Assembly: GCF_016808335.1 (NCBI RefSeq)
Contig: NC_053146.1
Span: 37,382,470-37,446,469, forward strand
From: Panicum virgatum
Taxonomy: Eukaryota > Streptophyta > Magnoliopsida > Poales > Poaceae
Reading direction: 5' to 3'
DNA: 64,000 bases
The notes under the pieces were generated by a model that was given only the letters and a program-made list of their open reading frames with translations, searched no databases and was not told where the DNA came from. Made by a program: the position numbers and the translations under genes. Position 1 is the first letter of the stretch. Each line of letters opens with the position of its first letter. Of the stretch, positions 8,831-20,117 are shown one piece after another.

Positions 8831-11800
8831 AGGGCGCCACTTCAGGGGAAGGTGAACCACGTCACGGCCGAGTCAGCGGCCGAGGCTCCCAATGTGGTTA
8901 TTGGTACGTTCATGGTCAATTCATATCCAGCTACAGTGCTTTTCGATACTGGTGCTACGCATTCCTTCATTACACAATCTTTTGTCGAGCATCATGGTAT
9001 TCGTACTACCACATTAAAGAGGTGCCTGTTAGTATCTTCACCGGGAGGACAATTGAGGTCTCATACCTTCTGCCCACGAGTCAGTGTATCCTTAAGGGGG
9101 GTAGAATTCAGTACAGATCTGATGGTGCTAGACACCAAGGGCATCGATGTCATTCTGGGGATGGAGACTCTTGCTAAGTGGGGAGTCCGGATAGATTGTG
9201 CTCAGAGGACAGTCTTGTTATCGGCTTCCAGTGGTCAGGAGGTTACTATCAGTGCAGTGGAACCTTCTGGATTTCTTCATCAGATGGAATCTAGACCCAC
9301 GGATGGTATTCGCATGGTGTCTGAGTTCTCGGATGTCTTTCCGGATGATCTGCCAGGTATGCCGCCTGAACGCGACATCGAGTTTTCTATTGATCTCTTG
9401 CCTGGCACAGCTCCCATTGCAAAGCAGCCCTATCGCATGGCACCTATAGAGCATGAGGAAGTCAAGAAGACTATCGATGAGTTGCTAGCCAAGGTCTATA
9501 TCCGTCGCAGCTTTTCTCCTTGGGCTTTTCCGTTGTTGTTGGTAGATAAGAAAGATGGCTCGAAGAGAATGTGCGTCGATTATCGGGATCTGAACGCAGT
9601 TACCATCAAGAACAAGCATCCACTGCCCCGTATTGAGGATCTTTTTGATCTGCTTCGAGGTGCTTGTGTATTCTCGAAGATTGATCTGCATTCGGGTTAT
9701 TTTTAGCTGAGGATTCGTCCTGAGGGTATTCCGAAGATGGCATTCACTTGCAAGTATGGGCTGTAAGAGTACACGGTCATGTCTTTCGGCTTGACTAATG
9801 CCCCGGCTTTCTTCATGGATTATCTAGATGTCTTCGTGGTGATCTTTATTGATGATATTCTGATCTTTTCCAAGTCAGAGGCAGAGCATGAAGTTCATCT
9901 GAGGCTCGTGTTGCATAGATTGAGGGAGCATCAGCTGTATGCTAAGTTCAGCAAGTGCGAGTTTTGGATTGATGAGGTTCCATTCCTCGGTCATATCATC
10001 TCCAAGGGAGGCATTGCAGTTGATTCGAGCAAGGTGAAGGATGTGCTCGAGTGGGAGACACCGCAGACGGTGAAGGAAGTCCGGTCATTCTTGGGCTTAG
10101 CAGGATATTATCGGAGGTTCATTGAGAATTTCTCCAAGATCGTGAAGCCCTTGACTTCTTTGCTAGAGAAGAATGCGGATTTCATATGGACTGATGAGCG
10201 TCAGATGGCATTTGATGAGTTGAAGAAGAGGTTGACTACGACGCTAGTCCTTACTCTTCCCGATCAGGCCAAGAGGTTCACAGTCTATTGTGATGCTTCG
10301 AAGGATGGTCTTGGTTGTGTTCTGATGCAGGAGGGCAGAGTGATTGCTTATGCTTCACAGCAGTTATGTCGGCATGAGCTAAACTATCCCACTCATGATC
10401 TTGAGTTGGCCGCAGTTGTGCATGCTCTGAAGATTTGGAGGCATTACTTGTACGGGCAGCAGTGTGATATCTACACTGATCACAAGAGCCTCAAGTATAT
10501 TTTCACGCAGAATGAGTTGAACATGCGGCAGAGGAGATGGTTAGAGCTGGTCAAAGATTATGACCTGGAGATTCACTATCATCCTGGTAAGGCCAATGTA
10601 GTGGCAGATGCTCTGAGCAGAAGAAGCTATGTCAACATGGCCGTGGCTTTCCAGATGCCTCCAGAGTTTTGCGAGGAGTTTAAGCAGTTGAGTCTGGGTT
10701 TCTTGCATCATACTTCGAGTGTGACATTCGATGCAGTGCCCACTCTAGAGGCAGAGATCCGGAAGCATCAGAAGGAAGATGAGAAGCTGCAGGAGATTCG
10801 TGAGTTGCTCAAGAAAGGCAAGGCCCCTCATTTCAGAGAGGATGATCGGGGAACCTTGTGGTACAAGAACTGGATCTGTGTGCCAGATGTGAAGGATCTC
10901 AGAAAGTTGATTTTGAGTGAGGCTCATGATACAGCTTACTCTATTCATCCGGGCAGTACCAAGATGTACTATGATCTCAAGAAACGCTTCTGGTGGTATG
11001 GGATGAAGCGTTCAGTGGCAGAGTACGTGGCTATTTGTGACACCTGTCAGTGTGTGAAGGCTGAGCATTAGAGGCCAGCAAGTCTGCTACAGCCATTGAA
11101 GATTCCAGAGTGGAAATGGGAGGAGATCACTATGGACTTCATTGTTGGGTTGCCTCGTACTCAGAAAGGGTACAACTCTATATGGGTAGTAGTGGATCGT
11201 TTGACGAAGGTTGCTCACTTCATTCCGCTGAACACTACTTACTCTGGTGCCAGACTTGCAGAGTTGTATATCTCCCGGATTGTCTGTTTGCGTGGTGTGC
11301 CCAAGAAGCTCATATCTGATAGAGGATCTCAGTTCACTTCATGGTTCTAGGAGCAGCTCCATGATTCGTTGGATACGAAGCTGCGCTTCAGTACCGCCTA
11401 TCATCCTCAGACATATGGGCAGACAGAGAGAACCAACCAAGTGTTGGAGGATATGCTGAGAGCTTGAGCTATTCAGTATGGTACTAGTTGGGATAAGTGC
11501 CTGTCGTATGCTGAGTTTTCCTACAACAACAGCTATCAGGCCAGTCTGAAAAAGCCCCCCTTTGAGGCATTGTATGGCAGAAAGTGCAGGACTCCTCTCT
11601 ATTGGGATCAGATTGGTGAGAAGCAACTCTTTGGCCCTGACATTATAGAAGATGCAGAGTAGATGGTACAGACTGTGCGGGAGAATCTGAGGATTGCACA
11701 GGCTAGGCAGAAGAGTTATGTAGATGGCAAACGGCGAGACCTGACCTTCAGTGTTGATGATTATGTATATCTGAAGGTGTCCCCGATGCAAGGGATCTGC

Positions 11801-12184
11801 AGATTCAACGTCAAGGGGAAGCTAGCACCTCGGTATATTGGTCCATTCAAGGTGCTAGAGAGGAAAGGCGAAGTTGCTTATCGCCTGGAGTTGCCTACCA
11901 ACCTCTCTGGAGTGCATGATGTCTTCCATATTTCTCAGTTGAAGAAGTGTCTACGAGTACCTGAGGAGCAGGCACCACTGGATGGGTTAGATGTGTAGGA
12001 AGATCTGACCTATACTGAGCATCCGGTGAAGATTCTGGAGACATTAGAGAGGGTTACACAGAACAAGCGCATCAAGATGTGTAGAGTTCAGTGGAGTCAT
12101 CACAGTGAAGCTAAGGCTACATGGGAGCGAGAAGATGAGCCGAGGAAGACATATCCAGATCTCCTTGCTAACCAGTCCAGCTGA
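8831..12184 (+). pseudogene. pol of Tekay-type chromovirus: protease, RT, RNase H, integrase, chromodomain
   Basis: A single frame runs from gag to TGA at 12182-12184. Protease: [11 protein letters not shown] near 8940. RT: palm motifs including [26 protein letters not shown] and FIDDILIF (about 9580-9870). RNase [27 protein letters not shown] and VVADALSRR. Integrase: an H-H-CDTC zinc site near 10920-11050, then D (MDFIVGLP), D (SDRGSQF) and E (GQTERTNQ). The C-terminal chromodomain (YTEHPVKILE to WEREDE) places it among Tekay/Del chromoviruses, whose chromodomain targets heterochromatin. Stops in frame: 9704, 9764, 11069, 11348, 11465, 11660 and 11996. About eight residues normally found between NAPAFFM and DYLD are missing in RT. 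Confidence 0.92.
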
Positions 12185-12205
12185 ATCTCGGGGATGAGAT
12201 TCCTA

Positions 12206-12220
12206 TAAGGGGGTAGAGTT
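12206..12220 (+). other. Polypurine tract
   Basis: AAGGGGGTAGAG just upstream of the TGTAACACCC start of the 3' LTR; the normal plus-strand priming site. Confidence 0.75.
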
Positions 12221-14651
12221 TGTAACACCCTAATTTAAATTTCAATATTTAATAATAAATTTAATTGGCTTTATTTAATTTTCTAAGGTTTATTATGATT
12301 AGTCTAGCATTTAATCTAATTTTGTTTCATAAGGAATTAAAAATTTTCTAGGATAAATATGTTTGTGCATTTATGCTGGTGTATAATTTTATTTGATTGA
12401 GTGTGGTTTGAATTCAAATTCAAATTTGAATTCAAATAGGTTTAGTTTGGTTTGAAATAGGAATTAGAAAAGGAAAAGAAATAGAAAACCCCAATCGGGC
12501 CTAAACCCAGCAAGCCAGCGTCTGGTCCAGCCCAGCAGCACCGGCCCACCTCTTCCGTTTGTCCAGCTAGCCTTTTTCTTCCCCTGGGCCGATCCCCTCT
12601 TTTCCTTGGGCCCGCTCCGCAGCCCAGCAGCACTCTCCCGCATGCTGCGCTCAGCCCATTCGCCCGTCCGCTCCAGCGCCCGCTCGCGCAGTGTGCGTTT
12701 CCCCGCTGACAGCCCGGGCCCGCTGGTCAGCTCCGTCTTCCCCGCGCCCTCCGCTCGCGCAACGACTGGTCGTGATCCTCGGCTGTGATCCCGCGCCGCG
12801 CCTTCCACCCCGGGCACGCACGTCTAAGTTCATCCCCTCTATAAACATGCCGCAGTCCCCTGGAACCTACCTCGCCACCATCTCCTCCGCATCAAACCCT
12901 AGAGCGCCGCCTCGCCTCGATCCGCCGTGACGCACCCCTGCGCCGCCGCGGCCACGCTGTACCGCCGCCTCCTAGCCCTGCCAGAGCAGCGCAGCAGCTC
13001 CGCATCGGGCCCAGGATCGACCCCCAGCCCGCTGCCCTCGGCCTCCACCACGACCACGCCGGAATTGCGCCAGGAACCGCCGCGTAGGTGAGCTCGGTTT
13101 CGCCGCGATTGCTCGTCGCCGGTGGACCACAGCTCGCCCTGACCCTCTGTACCGCTCCGCAGCACCACCAGGACTCGAGCCATGGGATCCAGGCGACCGG
13201 AGGACCACCACAGCAGCCCGTTCCCAAGCCTCGGTAAGCTTTCCCACATCACCTTGTTTCTTTAGCGCTAGGATTAGAGTTCCGTAGACCATCCCAGGGG
13301 CAGGAACACGTCACCGGTAATTTGCCGTCATAGCTTCACCGTGGCGGGAGTGCTGCAGCATGACACAGCCGCACGCGCACCCCGTTTTAGCTCTGCGCAC
13401 ACGCGTGGGACCTCCTTGCCCCTTTTGCAACAGTAGATCGGCCCTGGCATGGCCGAACGCCCTACGCCGGTGATGCGCCACCGTACAGGAGCGCCGCTGT
13501 CCTTGATCTCAAGGCCACAGCCCTGTAGACCCCCGCTTTGAGCCCCAGTGGATCACGCATGGCGTGAGGAGCGTCCCCGACCCAAGCCCGCTCCGTTTTG
13601 AGCCCTGGAACACCGGAAAAGCCAAACGCGAATTGGCTCCGGCGACTCAGCGCCACCTCCCCCGCGTCCCTTTGATCTCGAGCGACGGATCAAGATCGTA
13701 CGGCGCACAGCAGCCCGCGCCGAAGTCAATCGGGAAAGAAAACGGTCAGTGCATGGCTTTTTGCTGAAGAGCCCTTCAGTTTCTTGGTAATCAACCCGTG
13801 GTCCAAGTCTGTTCAAAAGTATTTACAGTTTAGTCCAGTTTTTTAGCGCTTTAGCCCTTGAGTTCCTTTAAAATCGAATCCGCCATCCAGACCTGCTATT
13901 TTTGTGTGTTAGACCCTAGATCTACCCATTAATTATGTATAGGTCCCTGGTTTTTGCAGAAAACCCCTGGAAATCCTGTTTTTCTTACAGTTTAGCCCCT
14001 AGATCTTGTTTTAGGCCTAGTTTTTGCGTTCTAGCTCCGTTTTAGGTGTTCTTTATGTCCACGCGATCGTTGTAACGCGTAGAATATCTTTAGCTCAGTT
14101 TTATACACTGTTTTGTTGTATTGGTGTACTGTTTCTTAGTGTTAGCCTTTGTTTGCATGCATGTTTATGTTGTTGCCTTGTTTTTGGCCATGTGTTCGTG
14201 AGTAGACGTTGAGCTACCGGAGGAGCATCAGTACCAGTACCCGGAGCAGCCATCGTCTTCACAGCAGTTTGAGTAGCAGTAGGAGCAGTTTGAGGAAGGC
14301 AAGTATAATATGAACAACACCTATCACCTTTAAATACAATTTCATACTGCATTTTAATATTGTATGCCTATAAGGAATTTCCTAGCCACTTTATATCCTT
14401 CATATATATCCCTTGGGTTGCATTTTGGTTAGTTGTGCTAGGTGCCGCGCTATAACACACTTGGTTCTTTTAATTAATTTGATTAATGGTATATGCAACT
14501 TAATTCTGGGAGTGGCCCTCTATGATCTGCGATTGAGTGGCTCACGTCTCGTTAAAAATTGGTTTTTCTAGAAATATGGTTTAGGGGGCCAGCACAGTGC
14601 TTAGTGCTTGGTTGGCCACTCTCCATAAGGACCGGTTCATAGAGCAACAAC
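12221..14651 (+). mobile_element. 3' LTR (5' two-thirds) of the Tekay-type element
   Basis: It starts TGTAACACCC, has an AT-rich block with GAATTCAAATT palindromes, then GC-rich sequence with a TATA box at 12840-12845. A splice-donor-like CTCG|GTAAGC sits at 13234 and the region shared with the 5' LTR spans 13633-14651. After 14651 (AACAAC) it leaves the LTR sequence abruptly; the last 1 kb present in the 5' LTR (6051-7044) is missing. The open frames in 12442-13292 lie in the GC-rich leader and have no recognisable domain. Confidence 0.87.
12840..12845 (+). promoter_or_regulatory. TATA box of the 3' LTR
   Basis: TATAAA in CCCCTCTATAAACATGCC, followed by a GC-rich leader. It is the only clear core promoter element of this LTR. 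Confidence 0.6.
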
Positions 14652-15100
14652 TTTTAGTGCTCTGGGAAAAAATGACATGTTGGGAAGTGATTTGGCATAT
14701 ATATTGAAGACCGAGGCCCAACTTAATTGGGTTAGCTATTTAGCTCCAGCAGAGCTAATAAGTTTAAAGACATGTAGCTTCCACATACAAGACAATGGGA
14801 AACCAAAAGTCAAAGAACGTGCCAGGAAACTTGACAATGCCAGTTCTTGTCAGATTTGACAATGACACAATGGGTCTGTCCACAACTTTCAAGACATGCG
14901 ATGCGACCATTCCCTGTTTTGTTGTCAAACTGCTATGTCATAGGGCTGCCTGTGAATATGACATATCCTGATATTTATAAGCATGAAGAACTTTCATTAG
15001 AAGTCAAAAATTCTAATTTCGAACTAGCTCATACTCTGAATTACTTTTCTGAATGCCTTGCAGTATGTGGCAGCCGCCGGCACCACCCATAGAACAGACT
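14652..15100 (+). other. Possible host-gene or element fragment, unidentified
   Basis: Moderate-GC sequence with short open frames in changing phases. One frame reads MPVLVRFDNDTMGL then a Cys-containing stretch around 14830-14940. Another ends at a splice-acceptor-like CCTTGCAG near 15063. I do not recognise a family. It abuts the truncated LTR at 14651 and may be the sequence that replaced the LTR end. Confidence 0.25.
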
Positions 15101-15890
15101 ATGATGTTCCACCCGTTCACCGAGGACCGTAATCCAACGGCTCGCTAAACCAGCAGTGATTCCAATTTTCATCCGGTGGTGATAGGGCGTTCTGTACTAG
15201 TGGTAAGTCTACAATTAGTTTATGAGTCCATCATGGCGGCGTCAATGTCGGCCTTCCAACCTTTTCCCCATCATGGTGTATCCGCTCGATTATTAGCGCA
15301 GCATATGCGGGGGCATGGCTGGGTGGTTTTTGACGGTTCTTAAATGGAAAATCCAAGTGTCAACTAATACTCATGTATAAAGAAGATTGATCTTCACATG
15401 ATGCTTAAATTTATAGATATAGCTAGACCTACTAATTAAAACCCAACCCATATATTAACTGTATATATGCTAATTTAGTAGGTCTAGATACACTGCTTTG
15501 CACAGAGTATTGACAGTCATACTGAGTTATTTCTAACTAATTTCAGTTAATTTCGATAAAATTTTATAGTGTGAACGTGTGTTTTTTAATTTCAGAGTCT
15601 GGCTCAATACAGGACCCACATTCATATGTTTTGCATAAAGTATATGTAAATCATACTGAGTCATCTCTAATAAATTTCAACCACATATGCGAAGGCGAGA
15701 TTTTAATTTTTCGGATCCGGTTTTTTATTAATGTGGGCACTCCACTAAAAATACACTCATTCCAACATGTATTTACGTAGAATCTGCTCTGCCTTGCACC
15801 GTAATACAACCCATTTTGATCGGTCTAAACACAGTTCATATAAAATTTAAATCATAAAATCCATTTCAATCCATCCCGCAATTCTTTTTA
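15101..15890. other. Unassigned AT-rich intergenic stretch
   Basis: No credible coding frame. Two diverged copies of a CATACTGAGT-ATTTCTAA block occur near 15514-15546 and 15650-15680. The word TAGGTCTAG near 15480 is an inverted partner of CTAGACCTA near 15424. Nothing else supported. Confidence 0.4.
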
Positions 15891-16213
15891 GGGTGTGTTT
15901 AGTTCATTTTGGAATTTGGAAATTTGGAAGTGAATCTTTCAACATTTGAAGTATTAAATGTAGACTAATCACAAAATTAATTATAGATCTCTTCTGTAAA
16001 CTACGAGACGAATCTAATGAGACTAATTAATCCATCATTAGTATATGTTTACGGTAGCTTTCCTGTAGCAATTTAGTGTCTAATTACGTCCTAATTAGGT
16101 TTATTAGATTCGTCTCACGATTTACAGTCTATTTGTGCAATGCGATTTATTTTTTAACTATATTTAATATATCATACAGGCGATTTACAAAAATTTTGAA
16201 TCTAAACACGGCC
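15891..16213. mobile_element. Tourist-like MITE (PIF/Harbinger type), 323 bp
   Basis: The ends are GGGTGTGTTTAG at 15891 and CTAAACACGGCC at 16213, imperfect inverted repeats. TTA is duplicated on both sides (15888-15890 and 16214-16216). The interior is AT-rich and non-coding, with the AATTAATCCATCATTAG word common in grass MITEs, also present in the MITE at 24344. TTA target sites are typical of the PIF/Harbinger superfamily. It would need an outside transposase. Confidence 0.85.
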
Positions 16214-16420
16214 TTAACCCATGCGAATGCTCGACGTAGCAGCCTCACAGCAGCCCGCTGCACGGGGCGCACAGGCCCAGCTAGCTGCTGCTGCAGGCAG
16301 TCCAGCTCGGGCACACGGCCCAAGCCAGCAGCCACGCCAGCAGACCGAGCGTGGGCACAGGCCAGCACCAGCAAATGGGGGCCAGGCCACATGCACGCAC
16401 GAGAGGCCCAGCGGCTGCAC

Positions 16421-16429
16421 AAGCCAGTG
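16421..16429. repeat. Left target-site copy of MULE-1
   Basis: AAGCCAGTG precedes the TIR. AAGCCGGTG (one mismatch) follows the other TIR at 20497-20505. Nine bases is the normal MULE target-site length. Confidence 0.7.
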
Positions 16430-16840
16430 GCGGTTTTTTTATTTTTTTATTTTTAATTTCTGTTTTTTACAAAAATATATTTTCGATATGGAAATTTATA
16501 GAAATATACCCCGGTCGCCCAGCTGCCGGGCGGCCGGGACCTGGCCGCCCGGCAGCCGGGCGGCAGGGGCTTATCCGCAAAAAAACACGAAAAATAATTG
16601 CAGACAGGTCTTTGGGACCGGTCGCCCGGCTGCCGGGCGGCCGGCCCCCCATGGCCGCCCGGCAGCTGGGCGGCCGGCCCCCCACCCCTATATAAGGTGT
16701 TGGCTGCTCCTCACTCCCCATTTGGCTTACTAATATCCAAAAAAAAAAGAAAAGAGAGGGAGGGGTGAGGGAGAGGCAAAGCGGCGAAGGCCTGTCGGAT
16801 TTTCAAGCCGGCGACTTTAGGTAACTAAAATTTTCTACAT
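16430..16840 (+). repeat. MULE-1 left TIR with promoter
   Basis: Inverted match to 20118-20496. It has the TATA box CTATATAAGG at 16688-16697 and a leader ending GGCGACTTTAG|GTAAC, with a donor-like GT at 16821. The first 60 bp are AT-rich and the next 180 bp are built of GCCCGGC/GCCGGGC palindromic words, which could fold into strong hairpins. Confidence 0.85.
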
Positions 16841-17220
16841 TTTATAAATAGATTATGTTGTAATTATTTTTTTAACAGTAGATTAGCAATCAGTTCAATT
16901 ATTGTTATGAGTGATTAGTGGTACATTTAGGTGCAGTTACTTATAGTGATTAGCGTTGATATATTACATTTAGTGTTAGATTTAGTATTAGAAAATACTA
17001 GAAAATTGTTTGACAAGTATTAGAAAATCAAAAAAATGCAAGATAATATTAGAAAATTGTAGAAAATGTTAGAATTTTTTTTTAAAAATGTTAGAAAATA
17101 GTTTAGAAAATAGTTTAATTATTATTAGGAGTGATTAGTGGTACATTTAGGTGTAGTTACTGATAATGATTAGCGTTGATATAGTATATTAGCAATCTGA
17201 TTGATCACTTGTGATTGCCA
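16821..17220 (+). other. Probable 5' UTR intron of the GRF-finger gene
   Basis: The GTAACTAAAA donor at 16821 and the GATTGCCAG acceptor ending at about 17220 enclose AT-rich sequence rich in TTAGAAAAT repeats (16980-17110) and a repeated GTGATTAGTGGTACATTTAG word (16911 and 17131). The first ATG after it is at 17233. The mirror arrangement exists on the transposase side. Confidence 0.5.
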
Positions 17221-17232
17221 GGGCTCAACACC

Positions 17233-17819
17233 ATGGCATCCTCAGGATCCACGTACATTCCATGGAATAAGGTGACGGAAACAGTCCCCCAAAGAGTCCA
17301 GGTGCCTATGTGTTTTTGCGGATCCTTGTGCAAACTAATGAAATCAAGGGTTTTGGGGGACGACTTTGGCAAGAGATTCTTCATGTGCGAGAATTACGAG
17401 TACGACCCGCCCAAGCATTACAGCAAGGACCGAGCAAAGGTACTACAAAACACTATTAGAGTTTGTCACTTTCAGATCTAGTAATGACTTCTAACATGAT
17501 TTGGGGAAAGAATCCACCGCCTCTATGTGATTTCGTGCAGTGGTTAGACACCGAGCAATCTCAGCAGGATAAGGACCACGTGGAGCGTCAAGCAAGGTGG
17601 GCTGCACAAAGGTGGCAACGAATGCTGCATGAAGAACAGATGGAGGAGAAGCGCAAGAAAAAACAGGAAGAGATTCAGAAGAGGATTGCAGAAGTGGAAC
17701 GTCAGAAGGCAGAAGAACGTGAAGCTAATAGGGAGAGGAAGCGAGAGAGGGCCCACCGTGCTAAGGAAGCAGGGTCTGAAGCTATTAGGAAGGGAAAATA
17801 TCCCCGGTGTACTCAGTAA
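17233..17819 (+). CDS. GRF-type zinc-finger/coiled-coil protein of MULE-1
   Basis: Two exons are predicted, 17233-17439 and 17511-17819, joined across a 71-bp GT-AG phase-0 intron (GCAAAG|GTACTA ... GGAAAG|AATCCA). The product is about 170 residues. The N-terminal half has CFCG, a later C, GKRFFMC and LCDFVQWLD, the pattern of the GRF zinc finger, which in known proteins binds single-stranded or structured DNA. The C-terminal half is a long charged helix rich in E, K, R and Q (EEKRKKKQEEIQKRIAEVER), a likely coiled coil. No stop or shift is seen in this path, unlike its transposase neighbour. Its position matches the accessory-gene slot of a MULE. Role in transposition is inference; a host gene captured by the element is the alternative. 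Confidence 0.65.
17440..17510 (+). other. Predicted coding intron of the GRF gene
   Basis: 71 bp, GTACTACAAA...GGGGAAAG. Splicing joins AAG to AAT in phase 0 and brings the final Cys of the finger (PPPLCDF) next to the first three. Unspliced reading reaches a TAG at 17479. Confidence 0.6.
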
Positions 17820-18602
17820 AGCATCACCATGCAATCCCGACATTTTACATTTCCTAAGGCATGTTAGGTTTACTCACAACACGAGGTTATCGTGTTGCAC
17901 ATGCCATGCTTTTCATTGTTCAAGTATCTAGTAGTACGAACGCCTTAGGCCTCTGCTTTGTAATCGTAGAATTGTTTACAAAACTGTATTGCAAACCGAA
18001 AATTTATGATTCGTAACTACTCTTATATTTTCAGTACACTTTCCAGTTTTTCCAGTGAGATATGAATTTTGAGTTACCACTCTCTTCTATGTTCTTGGAT
18101 TGTTTTTCCAGCCATCATATATATAATCAGGGAGCGTACAGTGGAAACTCTATTAAATGCATGGACACTTCTCATGTTGTACAAGCGGAGTCTTTGATTT
18201 TTCTTTTCATAATTCTTCAAGGAGAGTTGAAAAGTACAGAACAACTCTAAGGAATATTAATTATAGAAACTTTTTCTTTTGCTACCGAAGGAACATGCCT
18301 TCAGATGATGATGATGTTTTTCTTCTCTGCAATCCCATCTGGTCAACCAGTAACAGACCATCAAGCAAAACACAGAACAATTCAAATAAAGCTTTCAAAA
18401 CCCAAGCGAGCAATATAATTGAACCAACCTACACATTTAGAATTACAACCAAGAAATATTACTACACAAATATCTTCGTAATATTACATGCTACAATCTG
18501 GTGCAAATACATATCCATACATAACGAAATGTAATTATCACATATAGGTCGGAATACATATCCATACATCTGGTTCAAATACATATGCACACATAACGAA
18601 AT
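17820..18602. other. Intergenic region between the two convergent MULE-1 genes
   Basis: AT-rich, containing the 3' ends of both genes. The word AATACATATCCATACAT repeats near 18508 and 18551. I see no further gene. Confidence 0.5.
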
Positions 18603-20004
18603 CTAGACGCGACGGGCTCCAAAATCCGGAGGCAATCCATCGTTGGGATTTCCAGAAGGTCCAACCTCAGCACCAGCATTATCTTCTTGCATTTTATGGC
18701 ACTTCTTGTAAGTGTGACCATCTGCTCCACACAGGTTGCATCTTTTTTTTCTTCTTTCCTGCCTCAGACTCATCCATTCCGTTACGGATACGAAGTGTCC
18801 GCCGTCGACCTACCCCTCTCCTAGCATCTGGATTGGGAATGTACATTGGAGAGATATTTGGTGTAGTGAATGATCCCAGACTGCCTATGCCATATATCTC
18901 ATGGCCCCAAGTGTACACAACAGTTTCTTTTCTGTAATATTGTGAAACAAAAACCCCAGGATCCAACCCACATTCTGAACATGCCGCAATGACATGGGAG
19001 CATGGTAAGTGAAGAAGCTGTGGCTTCTTGCATCTGCAAAAAACCTTGCCTTCCTGTGTAACAGCAGTTAATCTACATGTATGTGGTGTAACAATTGAAC
19101 ACTCCCAGTGTGTCTTGTACCTGCCCTTGTAGGCATGTACTCGCCATGTATAATCGCCATTGACACACTTCACCTCATATTCTTTGCTGCTAGACTTCAC
19201 AACTCTGAATTCCTTCCTCAACGATATAGCCCAAAGCTTCACAGCATCTTTCACAGCTTCAATGCTAAGATACTTTGCACCCTGCACAACCTCATTCTCT
19301 CTGTATTCGTACTCATTACTCCTAATATCCTGTATCACTGGATTTCCAAAACCCTTGCCTCTCCATTCACCTAGCAACGGGTAGTCCTCATCGTCTGATG
19401 AGTCCCCACATTCTTCCATCATTCGAGCCTCTTGGTCTTCATTCTGTACAGCTTCCACAATTCCAGGTATCCGCTCACCCTCATCAGCTAAACCTTGCGG
19501 CTCAGGTTGAATGACATGCACATTCTGATCTTCTTTTTCTCCTACCTGATCAGCTATACCTTGCGGCTCAGGTTCTGTGACATGCATGTTCTGATCTTTA
19601 TTTTTTTGTTCCACTGCTTGGTTCATATGGGATGATGTACTTGTTGATCCTTCACCGAATTAGGCTACCTTCTGGTGAATCTGAATTAGCATTGCAAGAG
19701 GCCACCCGCGGTCAAGAGCTACTTGCATGTAAGTCCGCCATTCTTCGGTGTTTGCTATAAGCATCAACTCCCAGAAATCCCCTTCAGTTCCCCAATTTGT
19801 CACAGTCTGAACGGTTAGGAAATGAGTCTTTGGATTCACATTGAATATCTCATGAAGTCATTTGCGTATGGAACCAAAACTCCTCTCTAAGGGTTTATCT
19901 ATTCCGCACTCTATTCGTTCAAAAGCTGATAGATCTACTCCATACGCATCATGAGAAATATATCCATCACCATAATGAACTTGAAAACGAAGCTTGCTCG
20001 ACAT
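18603..20004 (-). pseudogene. MuDR-type transposase remnant lacking the DDE core
   Basis: ATG at 20002-20004 follows an acceptor-like GTGTCCAG. The N-terminal part (MSSKLRFQVHYG) has stops at 19858-19860 and 19660-19662. From 19626 an acidic repeat (two ...VHVIQPEPQG-like units) leads to a MuDR-type DNA-binding domain (SNEYEYRENE...EFRVVKSSSKEYEV...WRVHAYKGRY, ending HTC). It is followed at once by a SWIM zinc finger (VFCRCKKPQLLHLPCSHVI). In complete MULE transposases several hundred residues with the DDE triad lie between HTC and SWIM; here they are absent. A run of eight T (A on the gene strand) near 18746 shifts the frame before a CCHC knuckle (CNLCGADGHTYKKC). The stop is TAG at 18603-18605. 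Confidence 0.82.
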
Positions 20005-20114
20005 ATCTGGACACAGAATCATGATATTAAATTGATTGCTAAACTACTGTTTCAACAAAAATAATTACAACAAAAATAATTGCTCGACATATCTGGACAC
20101 ACAATCATGCTATT
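19994..20114. repeat. 86-bp tandem duplication over the transposase start
   Basis: TTGCTCGACATATCTGGACAC occurs at 19994 and again at 20080, followed by AATCATG-TATT in both. It duplicates the splice-acceptor and ATG region on the minus strand, giving two possible starts. The upstream copy leads quickly out of frame. Confidence 0.75.
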
Positions 20115-20117
20115 TGT

